Shown here: positions 39,196 to 48,818 of the stretch, in pieces
Layout: every line of letters begins with the position of its first letter
How positions within the stretch are numbered: the stretch's first letter is position 1
Assembly (NCBI RefSeq): GCF_000187245.1
Contig: NC_027864.1
Coordinates: 930,001 to 994,000 of the forward strand
DNA length: 64,000 nt
Reading direction: 5' to 3'
Source: Ogataea parapolymorpha DL-1
Taxonomy: Eukaryota > Ascomycota > Pichiomycetes > Pichiales > Pichiaceae
Translations under genes and position numbers: made by a program
Notes under the pieces: model-generated
Database searches by the model: none
What the model was told of the DNA's origin: nothing
The model's input: the letters and a program-made list of their open reading frames with translations, nothing else

Positions 39196-40052
39196 TCACA
39201 TGATAATACAGCAGCCCCCAGAACCGTCCTTTTTGTGCTTCGATTCACCACCAGTGCCAGCACCGGAGACATGAGAAGAGTCATTAGCTCCGGCAGCCTG
39301 GACGGTGGACCCATTGACTCCAGTTCCCGTGCCTGTGGCAGGGTTTTCAGAAGTCGTCGAGCGAGCCTCTTTCTTGCCTTTTTTATTACCTGTGGTCTGT
39401 TTCTGTCTTTCTTTGGCTTCCTCCGAAGGGTCGGGGAATGTGGTGCCCACCAGGCCAGCGTGTTTGTAGCCATTATTTATGATAATTTTGACCAAATTAT
39501 GGAATGCTTCTGTCACGTTTAAGCCTGTCTTGGCCGAAGTCTCAATGTAAGCACAGCCCATTCTCGATGCAAGCGTGACTGCTTCGTCCTTCGACACCTG
39601 TCTTTCGTCCACCAGGTCGGATTTGTTTCCTACCAGAATCAAGGGAGGAAATGCGACCTGTTCGCCCTTGACTCTCATTATTTGGTTGTAAAACGAGCTG
39701 ATTTCTTCAAAAGTCTTGCGGTCCGTCAAACTAAACACCAAAAGAAACCCTTCGCCCGTTTTCATATACAGGTCTCTCATGGAAGAGTACTCCTCCTGCC
39801 CTGCAGTGTCCAAAATATCCAGAGAAGAAGGAACTCCGTTGATTTCGCAGTAATGTCTGTAGGAATCCTCAATTGTAGGGTCATATTCGTTTGCAAACTC
39901 CGATTGGGTCAGTCTTATCGTCAATGCAGACTTTCCCACAACTGGTGGGCCGACAACAACAAGCCTGTATTCTTTGGACTGAATGGTTAGTGACGAAACT
40001 GACAAGAGGCAAGCTCACTGAGCCAACTCGTTATACTTACTGCTGGTGTCAT
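39196..40052 (-). CDS. Ras-family GTPase with aberrant P-loop, one intron
   Basis: Exon 1 (40052-40041) encodes MTPA, the intron is 40040-39979 (GTAAGT, CTAAC branch, CAG acceptor; 62 nt), and exon 2 (39978-39196) starts SKEYRLVVVG; total 264 residues. The effector loop YDPTIEDSY, switch II DTAGQEEYSSM, NKSD and ETSAK are canonical Ras. The C-terminus is a variable Gly/Lys/Ser-rich region ending CCIIM, that is, a CaaX box with an adjacent palmitoylatable Cys. The P-loop reads GPPVVGKS, so positions equal to Ras Gly12 and Gly13 are Pro and Val. Likely upstream of adenylate cyclase, but this may be a second, divergent Ras. Confidence 0.88.
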
Positions 40053-40421
40053 TTATGTGATGATGCTATGCAAGGACAAAATAGCAAAACAGTTTGGCAC
40101 TCGAATATTCTGTTAGGCAGTAATAATCAGCCTTTTTTTTTCTTTAGGGATCGAGGAAGACCAAATTTGAATAATGTATGAATTGGCCTTTTAGCTTCTC
40201 AATAGCGTTGAAACAGCTTGCTTGCCACTGCTTGGATCTTATATACGCTAATTGATAGCCTAATTTAGCTCGCTTGGAACCTTGCTCTCGGCTTCCTGTT
40301 TTCTTGCTTCCAGCTTATATGGGCCCCGTAAGCTGCATGTAAATTTGTTTTCTGCACGCTGCTTACATCTTTGCACCGATTTAGTTTAAATTATTTATTT
40401 GTGCCTTGTTCGTTATTCATC
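40053..40421. other. Divergent spacer between the Ras gene and TIP20
   Basis: About 370 bp; pyrimidine-rich stretches (CTTGC/GCTTG repeats around 40197-40330). No RNA gene or known site recognised. Confidence 0.35.
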
Positions 40422-42479
40422 ATGCTGAAATCGTTTCTCAACCAAAACTTCACGACGATTGACGATCTGGCGTCCGTTGATCAGGTGATAAAACGCATAG
40501 AGGGTGACAGGCTACGGTTGAAAGAGCAGGCAAACCCGGGAGGCGGGCAAAACCGATGGGCCCTAGCCGGATCTCTCATTCAACAGCTTGAAACCATTGT
40601 TGACCAAGACGACGTTGCGGCTATTGATGACCTTATTCACAAATACGGTAAAATTGAGCTATTGACGAGTGCCAAACAAGAATTGAGCAAAAAGCTAGTT
40701 CTGAAGAATATAAAGACGCTCTACGACCAGTATCTTGATCTCACTGACAAGTTGAACGATTTTGAGCTTTTGGAGTTGCCGAAATTGAAAACAGACGACG
40801 CGATTAGCCATCTGGAGAAATTACGCACAGATGTGGAGGCTTACGAAAAGTCAGAGACTGACGGCCCTAGCGCGGCTGCAAGCCACTCAGAGTATATCGA
40901 TCTTCTGCGTTCGAAGTTCCAGTCTGTTGCAGGAGGCGAGCTGAAAGAAAGGTTGGCATCAGAGTTCGAATCTCTCATACGCGATTGGGATGACGAACAG
41001 AAGAGAAAAACAAGCGATATCGCTTCCATGAGAAAAACCTTTGGACAACTCGTTCGTTTGCAATCCATCTGCAATCTTAGGGACCAGACGGACGCTTTCT
41101 GGGCACTGGATTGTTTGGCGTCCAATTTCAAAGTGAAGTTTGTGTACCATTTTGAGGGCTCTAGCGAGACGAACAAGCTTAACAAGCCAGAATACGCCTT
41201 GAATTACCTGGAAGCTTACATGAAGAAGACCGTGCCCGCGGTGGAGAAACTATTTGGTAGCACTTTCAAACAATATTTCCCTAACAGGAGCTTAAAGAAG
41301 AACTTTATTATTTCGCTGCTTACCCCAGTGAAGCAGAAGTTTGATCGAGAAATGGGCTCGGTCTCCAAGCACGAAGGTCTTCTCAGTCACTTGATTTTGG
41401 AGCTACAAAAATTCGATCAAAATCTTAGCAAAACATACAATTTTACTCCTGCAGAGCCAGAATATACGCGATTGCTGACCTCCTCTCTCATCCTATCAAA
41501 TGAAGACGTGTTCAGCTTGTGGCTCAGTAACGAGAAAAACTTCGTGAACCACAGATATGAGGAGATTATTAATAAAAAGGACGCTTTCTCAATCGACAAG
41601 GATTTTGTGGAGAACGGCAAGACAAAGCCCACTAGGTCGGCAATCAATCTGAAGAGCTTGCTGGAGGGGATTAGCAACAATTATGCGATGCTACCAACGA
41701 AATTCCAGGTGAAATTTTTGAGCGAGGTGCAATTGAGACTGCTGAATCTGTACTTTGCCAATTTGAAGCAAGGATTTAACGCCCTAGACACCATAATTCA
41801 CGGCAAGATCAACGACGAAGTGTCTGCTCTGGAGCGAATCTGCCGAATCTGGTGCTCCTCTAAGTATATCATCGAGGCAATGGCAACCTGGGGAGAATCG
41901 ATTGTCTTTCTTGAGCTGTGGAGCTCAATAAATGGCAATTCCCGACTCGAGACAACCTTTTTTGACTCTGTTATCAAGGGATACAACAAGGAGCTGATGT
42001 TGCAGCTTCCGCGCAAGGTGCACGCCTACTTCGAGCGACAGTTGAACAAGACGATGAAGACGTATTTTATAAGCCACAGTTCGTGGGCCACACAATCTGA
42101 AGACGAGCCTGTTCCTTCTCGGGAGCTCGACGTGCCTCTTGCTGCTCTGAAGAAGGACTTGACGTATCTGCGCACAGTGGTTTCCTACAGCGATTTTCTC
42201 AAGATCCAGCTTGTTCTGTCGGACGCAATAACGAGCTACTTTGAGAAAAATGTCATCTATTGCAACAAGTTCAGTGTGGGTGGTGCTTTGCAGTTGGAAG
42301 CAGATTACAACGAGTTTTACCAATCGCTTGGTTTGCTGCGCGACAATGCGCATTTTGGCAAAACTCAGGAGATCATCTCCGTCCTCAAGTGCAGCAGCAT
42401 AACTGACGCCTATTCCTTGCCCCTCAACTGGCTCAAGCAGTACCAGGTCAACGAACTGGTGTCGCGCAAAAATCTTTAG
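40422..42479 (+). CDS. TIP20: Dsl1-complex tethering factor Tip20 (RINT1 family)
   Basis: 685-residue helical protein. The diagnostic RINT1/TIP20 segment is present at about residues 230-275: FWALDCLASNFKVKFVYHF, then TNKLNKPEYALNYLEAY. The C-terminal half has the helical-bundle fold of exocyst-like tethers, with WSSINGNSRLETTFFD and the closing NWLKQYQVNEL. Tip20 with Dsl1 and Sec39 tethers Golgi-derived COPI vesicles at the ER and binds Sec20. The first ATG is at 40422; the longer frame upstream starts with TTG. Confidence 0.88.
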   Translation: MLKSFLNQNFTTIDDLASVDQVIKRIEGDRLRLKEQANPGGGQNRWALAGSLIQQLETIVDQDDVAAIDDLIHKYGKIELLTSAKQELSKKLVLKNIKTLYDQYLDLTDKLNDFELLELPKLKTDDAISHLEKLRTDVEAYEKSETDGPSAAASHSEYIDLLRSKFQSVAGGELKERLASEFESLIRDWDDEQKRKTSDIASMRKTFGQLVRLQSICNLRDQTDAFWALDCLASNFKVKFVYHFEGSSETNKLNKPEYALNYLEAYMKKTVPAVEKLFGSTFKQYFPNRSLKKNFIISLLTPVKQKFDREMGSVSKHEGLLSHLILELQKFDQNLSKTYNFTPAEPEYTRLLTSSLILSNEDVFSLWLSNEKNFVNHRYEEIINKKDAFSIDKDFVENGKTKPTRSAINLKSLLEGISNNYAMLPTKFQVKFLSEVQLRLLNLYFANLKQGFNALDTIIHGKINDEVSALERICRIWCSSKYIIEAMATWGESIVFLELWSSINGNSRLETTFFDSVIKGYNKELMLQLPRKVHAYFERQLNKTMKTYFISHSSWATQSEDEPVPSRELDVPLAALKKDLTYLRTVVSYSDFLKIQLVLSDAITSYFEKNVIYCNKFSVGGALQLEADYNEFYQSLGLLRDNAHFGKTQEIISVLKCSSITDAYSLPLNWLKQYQVNELVSRKNL

Positions 42480-42605
42480 TATAATTGCATCATACACTAC
42501 TAAATAATTTCCCAGATCGAAACACAGGGCCAAATCAAAGAATTTGTTTTGGTTTTTTGACTGGCTTTTAATAGCTGTATCTAGTTGTCGTCAAAGAAAG
42601 TCCTG

Positions 42606-44348
42606 ATGGCATTGCTAGGACTTGATCTTGACCGCTCACCAGTACGGAGAGAGGACACTCCACCGACCTCGTCGGCAACAAGCCCCCCAGAAACGGCAGG
42701 GGATATTGTTAAGCCGACGGCCATTGGCAATGACAGCAGACAGGAAACGGTGTGGAAAGGTGCAGATAGGGGCAAGACGACTGTACCTCGCGTGGGGGAA
42801 AAGCGTACAAAAAGTTATGGGGACTATTATAAGGGGAACGCTCTTCAGCAATTGCTGAATGCTACGGAATATTTTGTTGGAGGTGTTGGCGATCGCAGAC
42901 AAAGGAGAAAACTGGAAAAGAGGGAAAGTTTAGAAGAGATAGCCCCCCGCAAACGCAAGCAGACCATCAAGTCAGAAACGAGCGCAGAAAAAATATCCGA
43001 TAAAAAGTCTACCGAGCGAAGAAAGCAGATCAAGGAGCACAGTGAGCCGAAACCGCATAACGAGAGCGAACAAGAGCAGAGTGGCGAGCAAAACGGATGT
43101 ACTCCCTGGTTTCTGAGCCACGAGATGTCCAAAAACGTGAAAATTACGTGGAGCTTTTTTGACCCCGAGGCAGACAACAAACCCAAAGAGCTCGAACTGA
43201 CCAGCGCATACACACTGGTGAACGATCGGCTGGACCGATATGTGATGAAAAATCCCCAGATCACACCCCGCGAGGTGTATCTTTTGTACCCCCTTTTTGA
43301 CTACCAAGAAAAGTATTTGCTGGCAGAATGCAAGCTCAATGCCTGGTTCAACCCCATTGCAGATATTGCTCGAGTGATGGAGTTGACCGCCACGGTGTAC
43401 ATGCCGGAAAAGGCTAGAAAAAAGGTGATTGATTTCGATAATCCGTCAAACTGTCTGATCAAGCGATGGGACGATGCTGTGAACCGACACGACGGTGACC
43501 AGCTAGTCCAGCTTATTGAGGAATATAACTCACTGGTGGCCAAGCTGAGGAAAAACGGCCAGATGATCCAACACATACGACAGCGCAAAACGTTCCCGCA
43601 ACTGCTTGTCCACGAGATCATGAACCAGTGCTATTTGCGGGGAGTTCTTCCTGACTACAGGAAGCTGAGGAGCTACAAAGCGTTCTCAAACTACGTTTAC
43701 GGCGAATTAATGCCGTCGTTTCTGAGCAGAGCGTTCAACCAGTGCAATCTGTCGCATACTAAGGTTTTCATTGATTTGGGATCCGGAGTCGGCAATTGCA
43801 CGATCCAGGCGGCGTTGGAATATGGATGCGAGAGCTACGGCGTCGAGATTATGGACCATGCGTCAAGGCTGTGCAGGCTTCAGACCGAGGAATTCGAGAA
43901 GAGATGCGCCATCTGGGGAGTGAGGCACGGGGCAATGAAGTTTTTCCTTGGCGAGTCGTTCGTGGACAACGCGCCCGTCCAGGAGGTTATCGACCGGAGC
44001 GACGTGATTTTGGTGAATAACTATCTTTTCGACTCGGAGCTCTCAAAGAAAGTGGTTGATCTGTTTTCGAACCTCAAAACAGGCACGCAGATCATCAGTC
44101 TCAAGCCGATCGTGCCTCCAGGGTATACAATCTCGTGGGGCCATCCGGAGTCGATTTTAAGCCGGATGAAGTGCACAAGATACACGTACGGGGAGAACGA
44201 CGTGAGCTGGACTTCGAAAGGCGGATTCTACTACATTACCGAGGTTTTGCCGCACATCAACGAGGAGTATCTCAGGGCGCTGCCTGCGAGATCGCAGCGA
44301 ACACGCGGGAAGGAGTTGGTGCTAAACGCGTTCACCAACAACGTTTAA
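42606..44348 (+). CDS. DOT1: Histone H3K79 methyltransferase Dot1
   Basis: 580 residues. A disordered basic N-terminus (Lys/Arg/Glu-rich, about 60-160) would bind nucleosomes. The catalytic DOT1 domain spans about 255-570, with motif I FIDLGSGVGNCTIQAA for AdoMet, an acidic second motif (YGVEIMDHA) and the lysine-channel motif NNYLFDSEL. The enzyme methylates H3 Lys79 and limits Sir spreading in yeast. The first ATG in frame is 42606, preceded by a TTG-led extension. It converges with MDH1, with 65 bp between stops. Confidence 0.95.
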   Translation: MALLGLDLDRSPVRREDTPPTSSATSPPETAGDIVKPTAIGNDSRQETVWKGADRGKTTVPRVGEKRTKSYGDYYKGNALQQLLNATEYFVGGVGDRRQRRKLEKRESLEEIAPRKRKQTIKSETSAEKISDKKSTERRKQIKEHSEPKPHNESEQEQSGEQNGCTPWFLSHEMSKNVKITWSFFDPEADNKPKELELTSAYTLVNDRLDRYVMKNPQITPREVYLLYPLFDYQEKYLLAECKLNAWFNPIADIARVMELTATVYMPEKARKKVIDFDNPSNCLIKRWDDAVNRHDGDQLVQLIEEYNSLVAKLRKNGQMIQHIRQRKTFPQLLVHEIMNQCYLRGVLPDYRKLRSYKAFSNYVYGELMPSFLSRAFNQCNLSHTKVFIDLGSGVGNCTIQAALEYGCESYGVEIMDHASRLCRLQTEEFEKRCAIWGVRHGAMKFFLGESFVDNAPVQEVIDRSDVILVNNYLFDSELSKKVVDLFSNLKTGTQIISLKPIVPPGYTISWGHPESILSRMKCTRYTYGENDVSWTSKGGFYYITEVLPHINEEYLRALPARSQRTRGKELVLNAFTNNV

Positions 44349-44413
44349 AAAGCTGTAATATAGAAGATATATTTTTTTTTCAGTTATCACGAATATGGTC
44401 CCGTATAAATAAG

Positions 44414-45418
44414 TTATGGGTTTTGCTTGACGAAGTTAACACCCTTCTCGATGTTCTTGACAAGAGTCTCCTTGGCGGTGTTGATCATCTCCTGCTCGGC
44501 GTTAGTGAGCTCGCCAAGACCGTGGATGTGCTTGATACCGTCAACACCCAGAGTGACCTTGGACGAGAAGAACTCGACACCCTCGTTCTTGAACAGTGGA
44601 GAGTCGACAAAGGCAGGCTCAACAACATCTTTCTCGCCGGCAAGACCGTCCAGCACGGCAGAGGCAAATCTAGCACCGGCCTGAGCCATAGACAAGGTAG
44701 CAGAACCAGCACCACCCTTGGCCTGGACAACTTCGTCACCGCCGAACTGGATTCTGTGGACCAGAGCGTCGTAGGTCTCTTTTGGCAGGTTCTTGTGGTT
44801 GGTCTGGGAGATCAGCGGAACAATGGTGATTCCGGAGTGGCCGCCAACAACAGTGACGTGCTCGTGGACAGGGTTGGTTCCGACGACTTCCGACAAAAAT
44901 CTAGAGGCTCTCAGCACGTCCAAGGTGGTAACACCAAACAGCTTCTTTGGGTTGTAGACGTTCTTGGACTTGAGCACCTCGGCGACAATAGGAACGGTCG
45001 AGTTGACAGGGTTTGAGATCACACAGATGGCAGCGTTTGGACAGTGGTCAGCACAGGCCTTAGCAAGGTCTCTAACAATCGAGGCGTTGGTGTTGAACAG
45101 GTCGTCTCTGGTCATGCCCGGCTTTCTAGGGACACCGGCTGGGATCAGAACCACATCGGCGCCTTCCAATGCCTTCGAGAGCCCGTCGTCTTCTGGACCG
45201 TATCCCTTGACTACGGAGTTGGTTGGGATGTGGGAAATGTCAGTGGCGACACCGGCACCCAATCTAAGGTCGTACAAGGAGAGCTTGGTGACCTTGTGGT
45301 TGAGTTTCATCAGCAGGGACAATGGCTGGCCAATACCACCGGCGGCGCCCAGAATGGACACCTTGTAAGCGGAGGAGGCAGTGGAGGAGAACTGTCTAGT
45401 AGCGAATTTAGCAAACAT
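44414..45418 (-). CDS. MDH1: Mitochondrial malate dehydrogenase
   Basis: 334-residue NAD malate dehydrogenase of the TCA cycle. A presequence [17 protein letters not shown] precedes the Rossmann motif [13 protein letters not shown]. The substrate-binding Arg pair is in [10 protein letters not shown], and the catalytic His in [13 protein letters not shown]. No peroxisomal targeting signal ends the protein (KQNP), so it is the matrix isoform. Codons are strongly biased toward those of abundant proteins. A CCAATAA box lies about 95 bp upstream. Confidence 0.97.
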   Translation of the reverse strand: MFAKFATRQFSSTASSAYKVSILGAAGGIGQPLSLLMKLNHKVTKLSLYDLRLGAGVATDISHIPTNSVVKGYGPEDDGLSKALEGADVVLIPAGVPRKPGMTRDDLFNTNASIVRDLAKACADHCPNAAICVISNPVNSTVPIVAEVLKSKNVYNPKKLFGVTTLDVLRASRFLSEVVGTNPVHEHVTVVGGHSGITIVPLISQTNHKNLPKETYDALVHRIQFGGDEVVQAKGGAGSATLSMAQAGARFASAVLDGLAGEKDVVEPAFVDSPLFKNEGVEFFSSKVTLGVDGIKHIHGLGELTNAEQEMINTAKETLVKNIEKGVNFVKQNP

Positions 45419-46531
45419 GATTCACCGAGAAGAAGAGGAAGAAAAGACAAGAGTAAAATATTCGTGGACAAGTAGAATTAACGGGTGTGGGGTGCGATTC
45501 AGGCCGGTTATTATTGGCCGTGGTAGAAAAAATAATGACTCCAGAAGGACGTCCGGAGTCGAGGTCGGACGAGGGCTGTCGGGTTGTGCGGATGCAACAC
45601 GGCGCCAGCGTGGGAGAAACCCACAGCACGAGCAATTGAGCATCCAGTTGGTCCATAGGGGACAAGGCGGCATCGTGAGTATTGTGCCACGCTTCCCCCC
45701 CACCCTTATGGCTACCTCCGTGATTACACGGGGTACAAATGCAGAAAATTAGCCGGGCCACCAGATGCCGGGTAACAATCACAAAGACCAATTTTTTCAC
45801 GGCGTGATTTCAAATTTTCTGGTGCAGGGGTGCTCGGGCCAGGCCCGTGGCGGAGCATGGCTAGTGACGCGTGAGCCATGCAAGACGTAAACAAATCGAG
45901 CCAACGACGCGAAACTGACATTTTCCCTAATCGGGTAAAACGTCCAAGCCGATAAATGAGGACTACGAACAGCTCGAAGGCGTGGCTTCGAACGCAGGCT
46001 TGGTTAAAAGGTCCATCTGGCCAGTAGCATGTAGACTACACATAGCACATACGGGCAGCCGCTAACAGTTCGCGCGGCTAGTTGTCCTGATTCGGGGCGC
46101 ATTTCTGGTGTACGGATGCGTGGTATTTTAGGAAGCACGACATGGGCACACATTGCGAGGCCCGACGGCCTGCAGATGTGTCTGGCGGCATGGCAAGACA
46201 ACAGAGCCCGCATTGTGCGCCCCGGTTTCTTGCATTTTATGTAAAGGCGCCATTTCTGTAAAAACTCCACCCTCTGCAACTGAGATTTGAGAATTTTGCA
46301 AAAAACAGAGGTACCGCACTTAACTAAATCGGGTTAATTATTCAAGAAAAACCTGTTTCCCTTTTTACTTCTTGTCACGGCCATCCAGAGGCAACAAGAA
46401 CTGCACCAGCAACCTGCCCACCCCTTTCTCACAAACACAGTCTATTTTCCGGCCGTTTTGCGAGAATTCTTCCCAGGTTAGTCTTTGTCCCACTTTTTCG
46501 TGCTTGGCCAGCGAGATTGCTGTGAAATAGA
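45419..46531. other. 1.1-kb divergent spacer between MDH1 and a C2H2 regulator gene
   Basis: The spacer is GC-rich for an intergenic region (about half G+C), with many C-runs and short STRE-like AGGGG/CCCCT words. Candidate ORFs here lack homology and look random. Probably a long promoter and 5' leader of the regulator gene. Confidence 0.4.
45511..45517 (-). promoter_or_regulatory. CCAATAA box upstream of MDH1
   Basis: TTATTGG on the plus strand reads CCAATAA toward MDH1, about 95 bp before its start. It matches the CCAATNA preference of the Hap2/3/4/5 complex, which activates respiratory genes. Confidence 0.35.
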
Positions 46532-48130
46532 ATGATGTCCTCATCTCCGCCGCCAACCAACCAGACTCCTTTCAAAGATCATAACGTGACGGTCTCATCG
46601 TCACCACTGCTTGGTGATACGCTGACCTTACAGAGTGTCCACGAGTACAATTTTTTGCATCGGCCACACATGGGCTCAGACGAAGATTTTGGCCACGAAC
46701 AGCCTGCGTCCGCGTCTGCGCCGCCCACCGTACACGAGGACCTGCTGGACTTTGTGCCGATCTCCAGCCAGGAGGACCCGGCGCTACAGTACCCGTCGTA
46801 CATGCACCCGTTGACAGAGTCGTACTCTAGCTCGACGGTTTCCAGCGTGCACACAGAGAACGCAATTCCGTCGAGCGTGAGCAACGGGTCGCTATCGAAC
46901 GTGCACCGCACGCCCATCAGACGGTCGAACTCGCTGATCACGCCACGACGCCCGGCGAACGCGGGCAGGGCCACGGACAAGTCGCCCGGCACGGGCAACC
47001 CGTTCTACACGCCGCCGGCGTTTTTGTCGCCCAAGATCACTAAGCACAGGAAACAGCGGTCACTCACGACGTCTGTTTCGCTGTCGCACCTGGATACAGA
47101 CCTACAGTTGCAGATGCAGCACAACCAGCACGGTTCGCCGTTGCACACGCCATTGCGCACTCCCGGGCGGCCAGCGGTGGACGAGAACGAGGAGGACGAC
47201 GGCGAGGAGCCACGCGACAGCACCGGCGAGTCCGGTGAGTCGTACTTTGTGTCGCCGTCCGTGCTGATGAAAAAGAAGTTTGGCGGCAAGCTGTCGGACC
47301 TGCACACGCTCAGACATGAGACGCACGAGGTGTACCACATGGACCATCTGGCCGCGTCGAACGACTTCATCAACCCGGAGTTTTTGCAGAAAGTGCAGGA
47401 CATCCCGCTGCTGATCGACGACGACAACGTCGAGGCGCTCGACCAGCAGAAACTCATGCATCCGCCGCTGCTGCGCGCCACGACGCTGCCTCCACCGCAG
47501 CCCAAGCCGGGCAGGCTGACGCGCTCGCGCTCGACCATGAACTTGAGCGAGATCGCGTCGTACAAGGAGGCCAAGACGGCAGCACTGCGCTCTGCCAGCT
47601 CGTTCATGGACGATCTGAATTTCTCTATTTCTGAGGTGCCCGAGCCAGAACAGGCGCCGGCGTCGGCTCCAGCGTCGGCTCCAGCGTCAGCGCCCTACCA
47701 CTACGACATTCCCTACTCACATACCCAGGTCAGACAGTATTCACGGTTCCAATACCTAACTCCGCCAAACTCGTCATCGTCATCTACTCCTGGCGTCAAC
47801 TCGTTCCTGGGAGGCGACAACAAAGCCGAAGAGTACAAAAAGAAGCTTGCGCTTGGGTCCGGGCTCAAGGAGCCCGAGCGGCTGGACCGGCCGCTGCAGT
47901 CGTCGCGGTCCAAGTCCCGCTCCAAGAACTCCGAGCAGGAGAAGAAAAAAACCCACGAGTGTCCGTTGTGCCACTCGCGGTTCCAGCGGCCCGAGCACGT
48001 CAAGCGGCATATGCGGTCGCACTCGTCTGAAAAGCCGTTTGTGTGTCCGCAAGAGAAGTGCGGCAAGCGTTTCAATAGAAATGATAACCTCAAACAGCAT
48101 CTGCGCAAGATCCACCATCTGGCCATTTGA
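46532..48130 (+). CDS. C2H2 transcription factor, Msn2/Com2-like
   Basis: 532 residues, mostly low-complexity Ser/Pro-rich with several SP/TP and basic-Ser sites (for example [13 protein letters not shown] and LTRSRSTMN), suggesting kinase or 14-3-3 control. An Ala-Pro repeat ([10 protein letters not shown]) lies at about residues 375-387. Two tandem C2H2 fingers occupy the extreme C-terminus ([21 protein letters not shown], then [19 protein letters not shown]). The finger pair and position resemble stress and nutrient regulators of the Msn2/4, Com2 and Usv1 group that bind AGGGG-type sites. I cannot fix orthology. Very GC-rich third codon positions. Confidence 0.75.
   Translation: MMSSSPPPTNQTPFKDHNVTVSSSPLLGDTLTLQSVHEYNFLHRPHMGSDEDFGHEQPASASAPPTVHEDLLDFVPISSQEDPALQYPSYMHPLTESYSSSTVSSVHTENAIPSSVSNGSLSNVHRTPIRRSNSLITPRRPANAGRATDKSPGTGNPFYTPPAFLSPKITKHRKQRSLTTSVSLSHLDTDLQLQMQHNQHGSPLHTPLRTPGRPAVDENEEDDGEEPRDSTGESGESYFVSPSVLMKKKFGGKLSDLHTLRHETHEVYHMDHLAASNDFINPEFLQKVQDIPLLIDDDNVEALDQQKLMHPPLLRATTLPPPQPKPGRLTRSRSTMNLSEIASYKEAKTAALRSASSFMDDLNFSISEVPEPEQAPASAPASAPASAPYHYDIPYSHTQVRQYSRFQYLTPPNSSSSSTPGVNSFLGGDNKAEEYKKKLALGSGLKEPERLDRPLQSSRSKSRSKNSEQEKKKTHECPLCHSRFQRPEHVKRHMRSHSSEKPFVCPQEKCGKRFNRNDNLKQHLRKIHHLAI
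47655..47694 (+). repeat. Short tandem repeat encoding Pro-Ala-Ser-Ala
   Basis: About three and a half copies of a 12-bp unit (GCTCCAGCGTCG and variants) within the C2H2 regulator gene encode [14 protein letters not shown]. The unit is a multiple of three, so copy-number change would keep frame. Confidence 0.7.
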
Positions 48131-48180
48131 AATAGAATGTATAGGACAATATACGCGAAAGCGAGCGACCAATAGATATA

Positions 48181-48709
48181 TCACAACGCCTGTCTGATCT
48201 GTGCGTCGATCGGCATCTCGCTCACGTCGACGCTGGCCACCACGTTGGACTTGTGGAACTCCTGCTTCATCACGCCAGCCACCGCGTAGCAGATCGCCGC
48301 GATCGTCATCAGCGCCGCCAGCGCGATCAGCGACGTCGACATGCACGTGATGCTCAGCCACTGGATCACCGCCATTATCACGTAGAACAGCACCCTGTAC
48401 ATGTTCTGGTCCAGCGTCTGAACCCCGCGGATGAACCAATCAGGCACCCGGAAAATCTTGAGCAGGAACGGCACCTCCACAAATGCCAGGATTATGCCCT
48501 GGATGATGGCCAGAATGGCAAACACAATCACAATGTTGAAGTGGAAGATGTTGGCGATGCCCAGGGCAATCGACAGAAATATCAGCACAATGCCTATCCA
48601 TTGGCCGTAGAGACTGTTGTTAGGACTCCAAGGGCGGCACTTACCTGAAATTCATGGACTTCATGTCCTGAGCGAATCCGCTGATCCTAATATAGTCTGT
48701 AAAAGCCAT
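48181..48709 (-). CDS. TVP18: Golgi membrane protein Tvp18, one 31-nt intron
   Basis: 165 residues after splicing. Exon 1 is 48709-48645 (MAFTDYIRISGFAQDMKSMNF plus two bases), the intron 48644-48614, exon 2 48613-48181. The joined sequence KSMNFSLYGQWIGIVLIFLS and the following IALGIANIFHFN match Tvp18 homologues continuously. Four transmembrane segments are evident. Unspliced RNA hits TAA directly at the donor, so splicing is required. The intron has GTAAGT, a CTAAC branch site and an AACAG acceptor in only 31 bases. Tvp18 is a late-Golgi vesicle protein of unclear function. Confidence 0.88.
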
Positions 48710-48818
48710 GTTGATAATAAACAGCTAATAAGTTTTAATTATTTTTTTTCCATCGGCTGTGCACACTGTCAAATAATTAGACAAATACTTAATTATTACA
48801 ACTAGACAAATTGTTCAA

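Noticed and set aside
44135..45016. 293-codon open frame overlapping DOT1 and antisense to MDH1
   Set aside because: Shadow of the highly codon-biased MDH1 gene; no homology.
47780..48439. 219-codon antisense frame spanning the C2H2 gene end and TVP18
   Set aside because: Arises from GC-rich codons and crosses two real genes.
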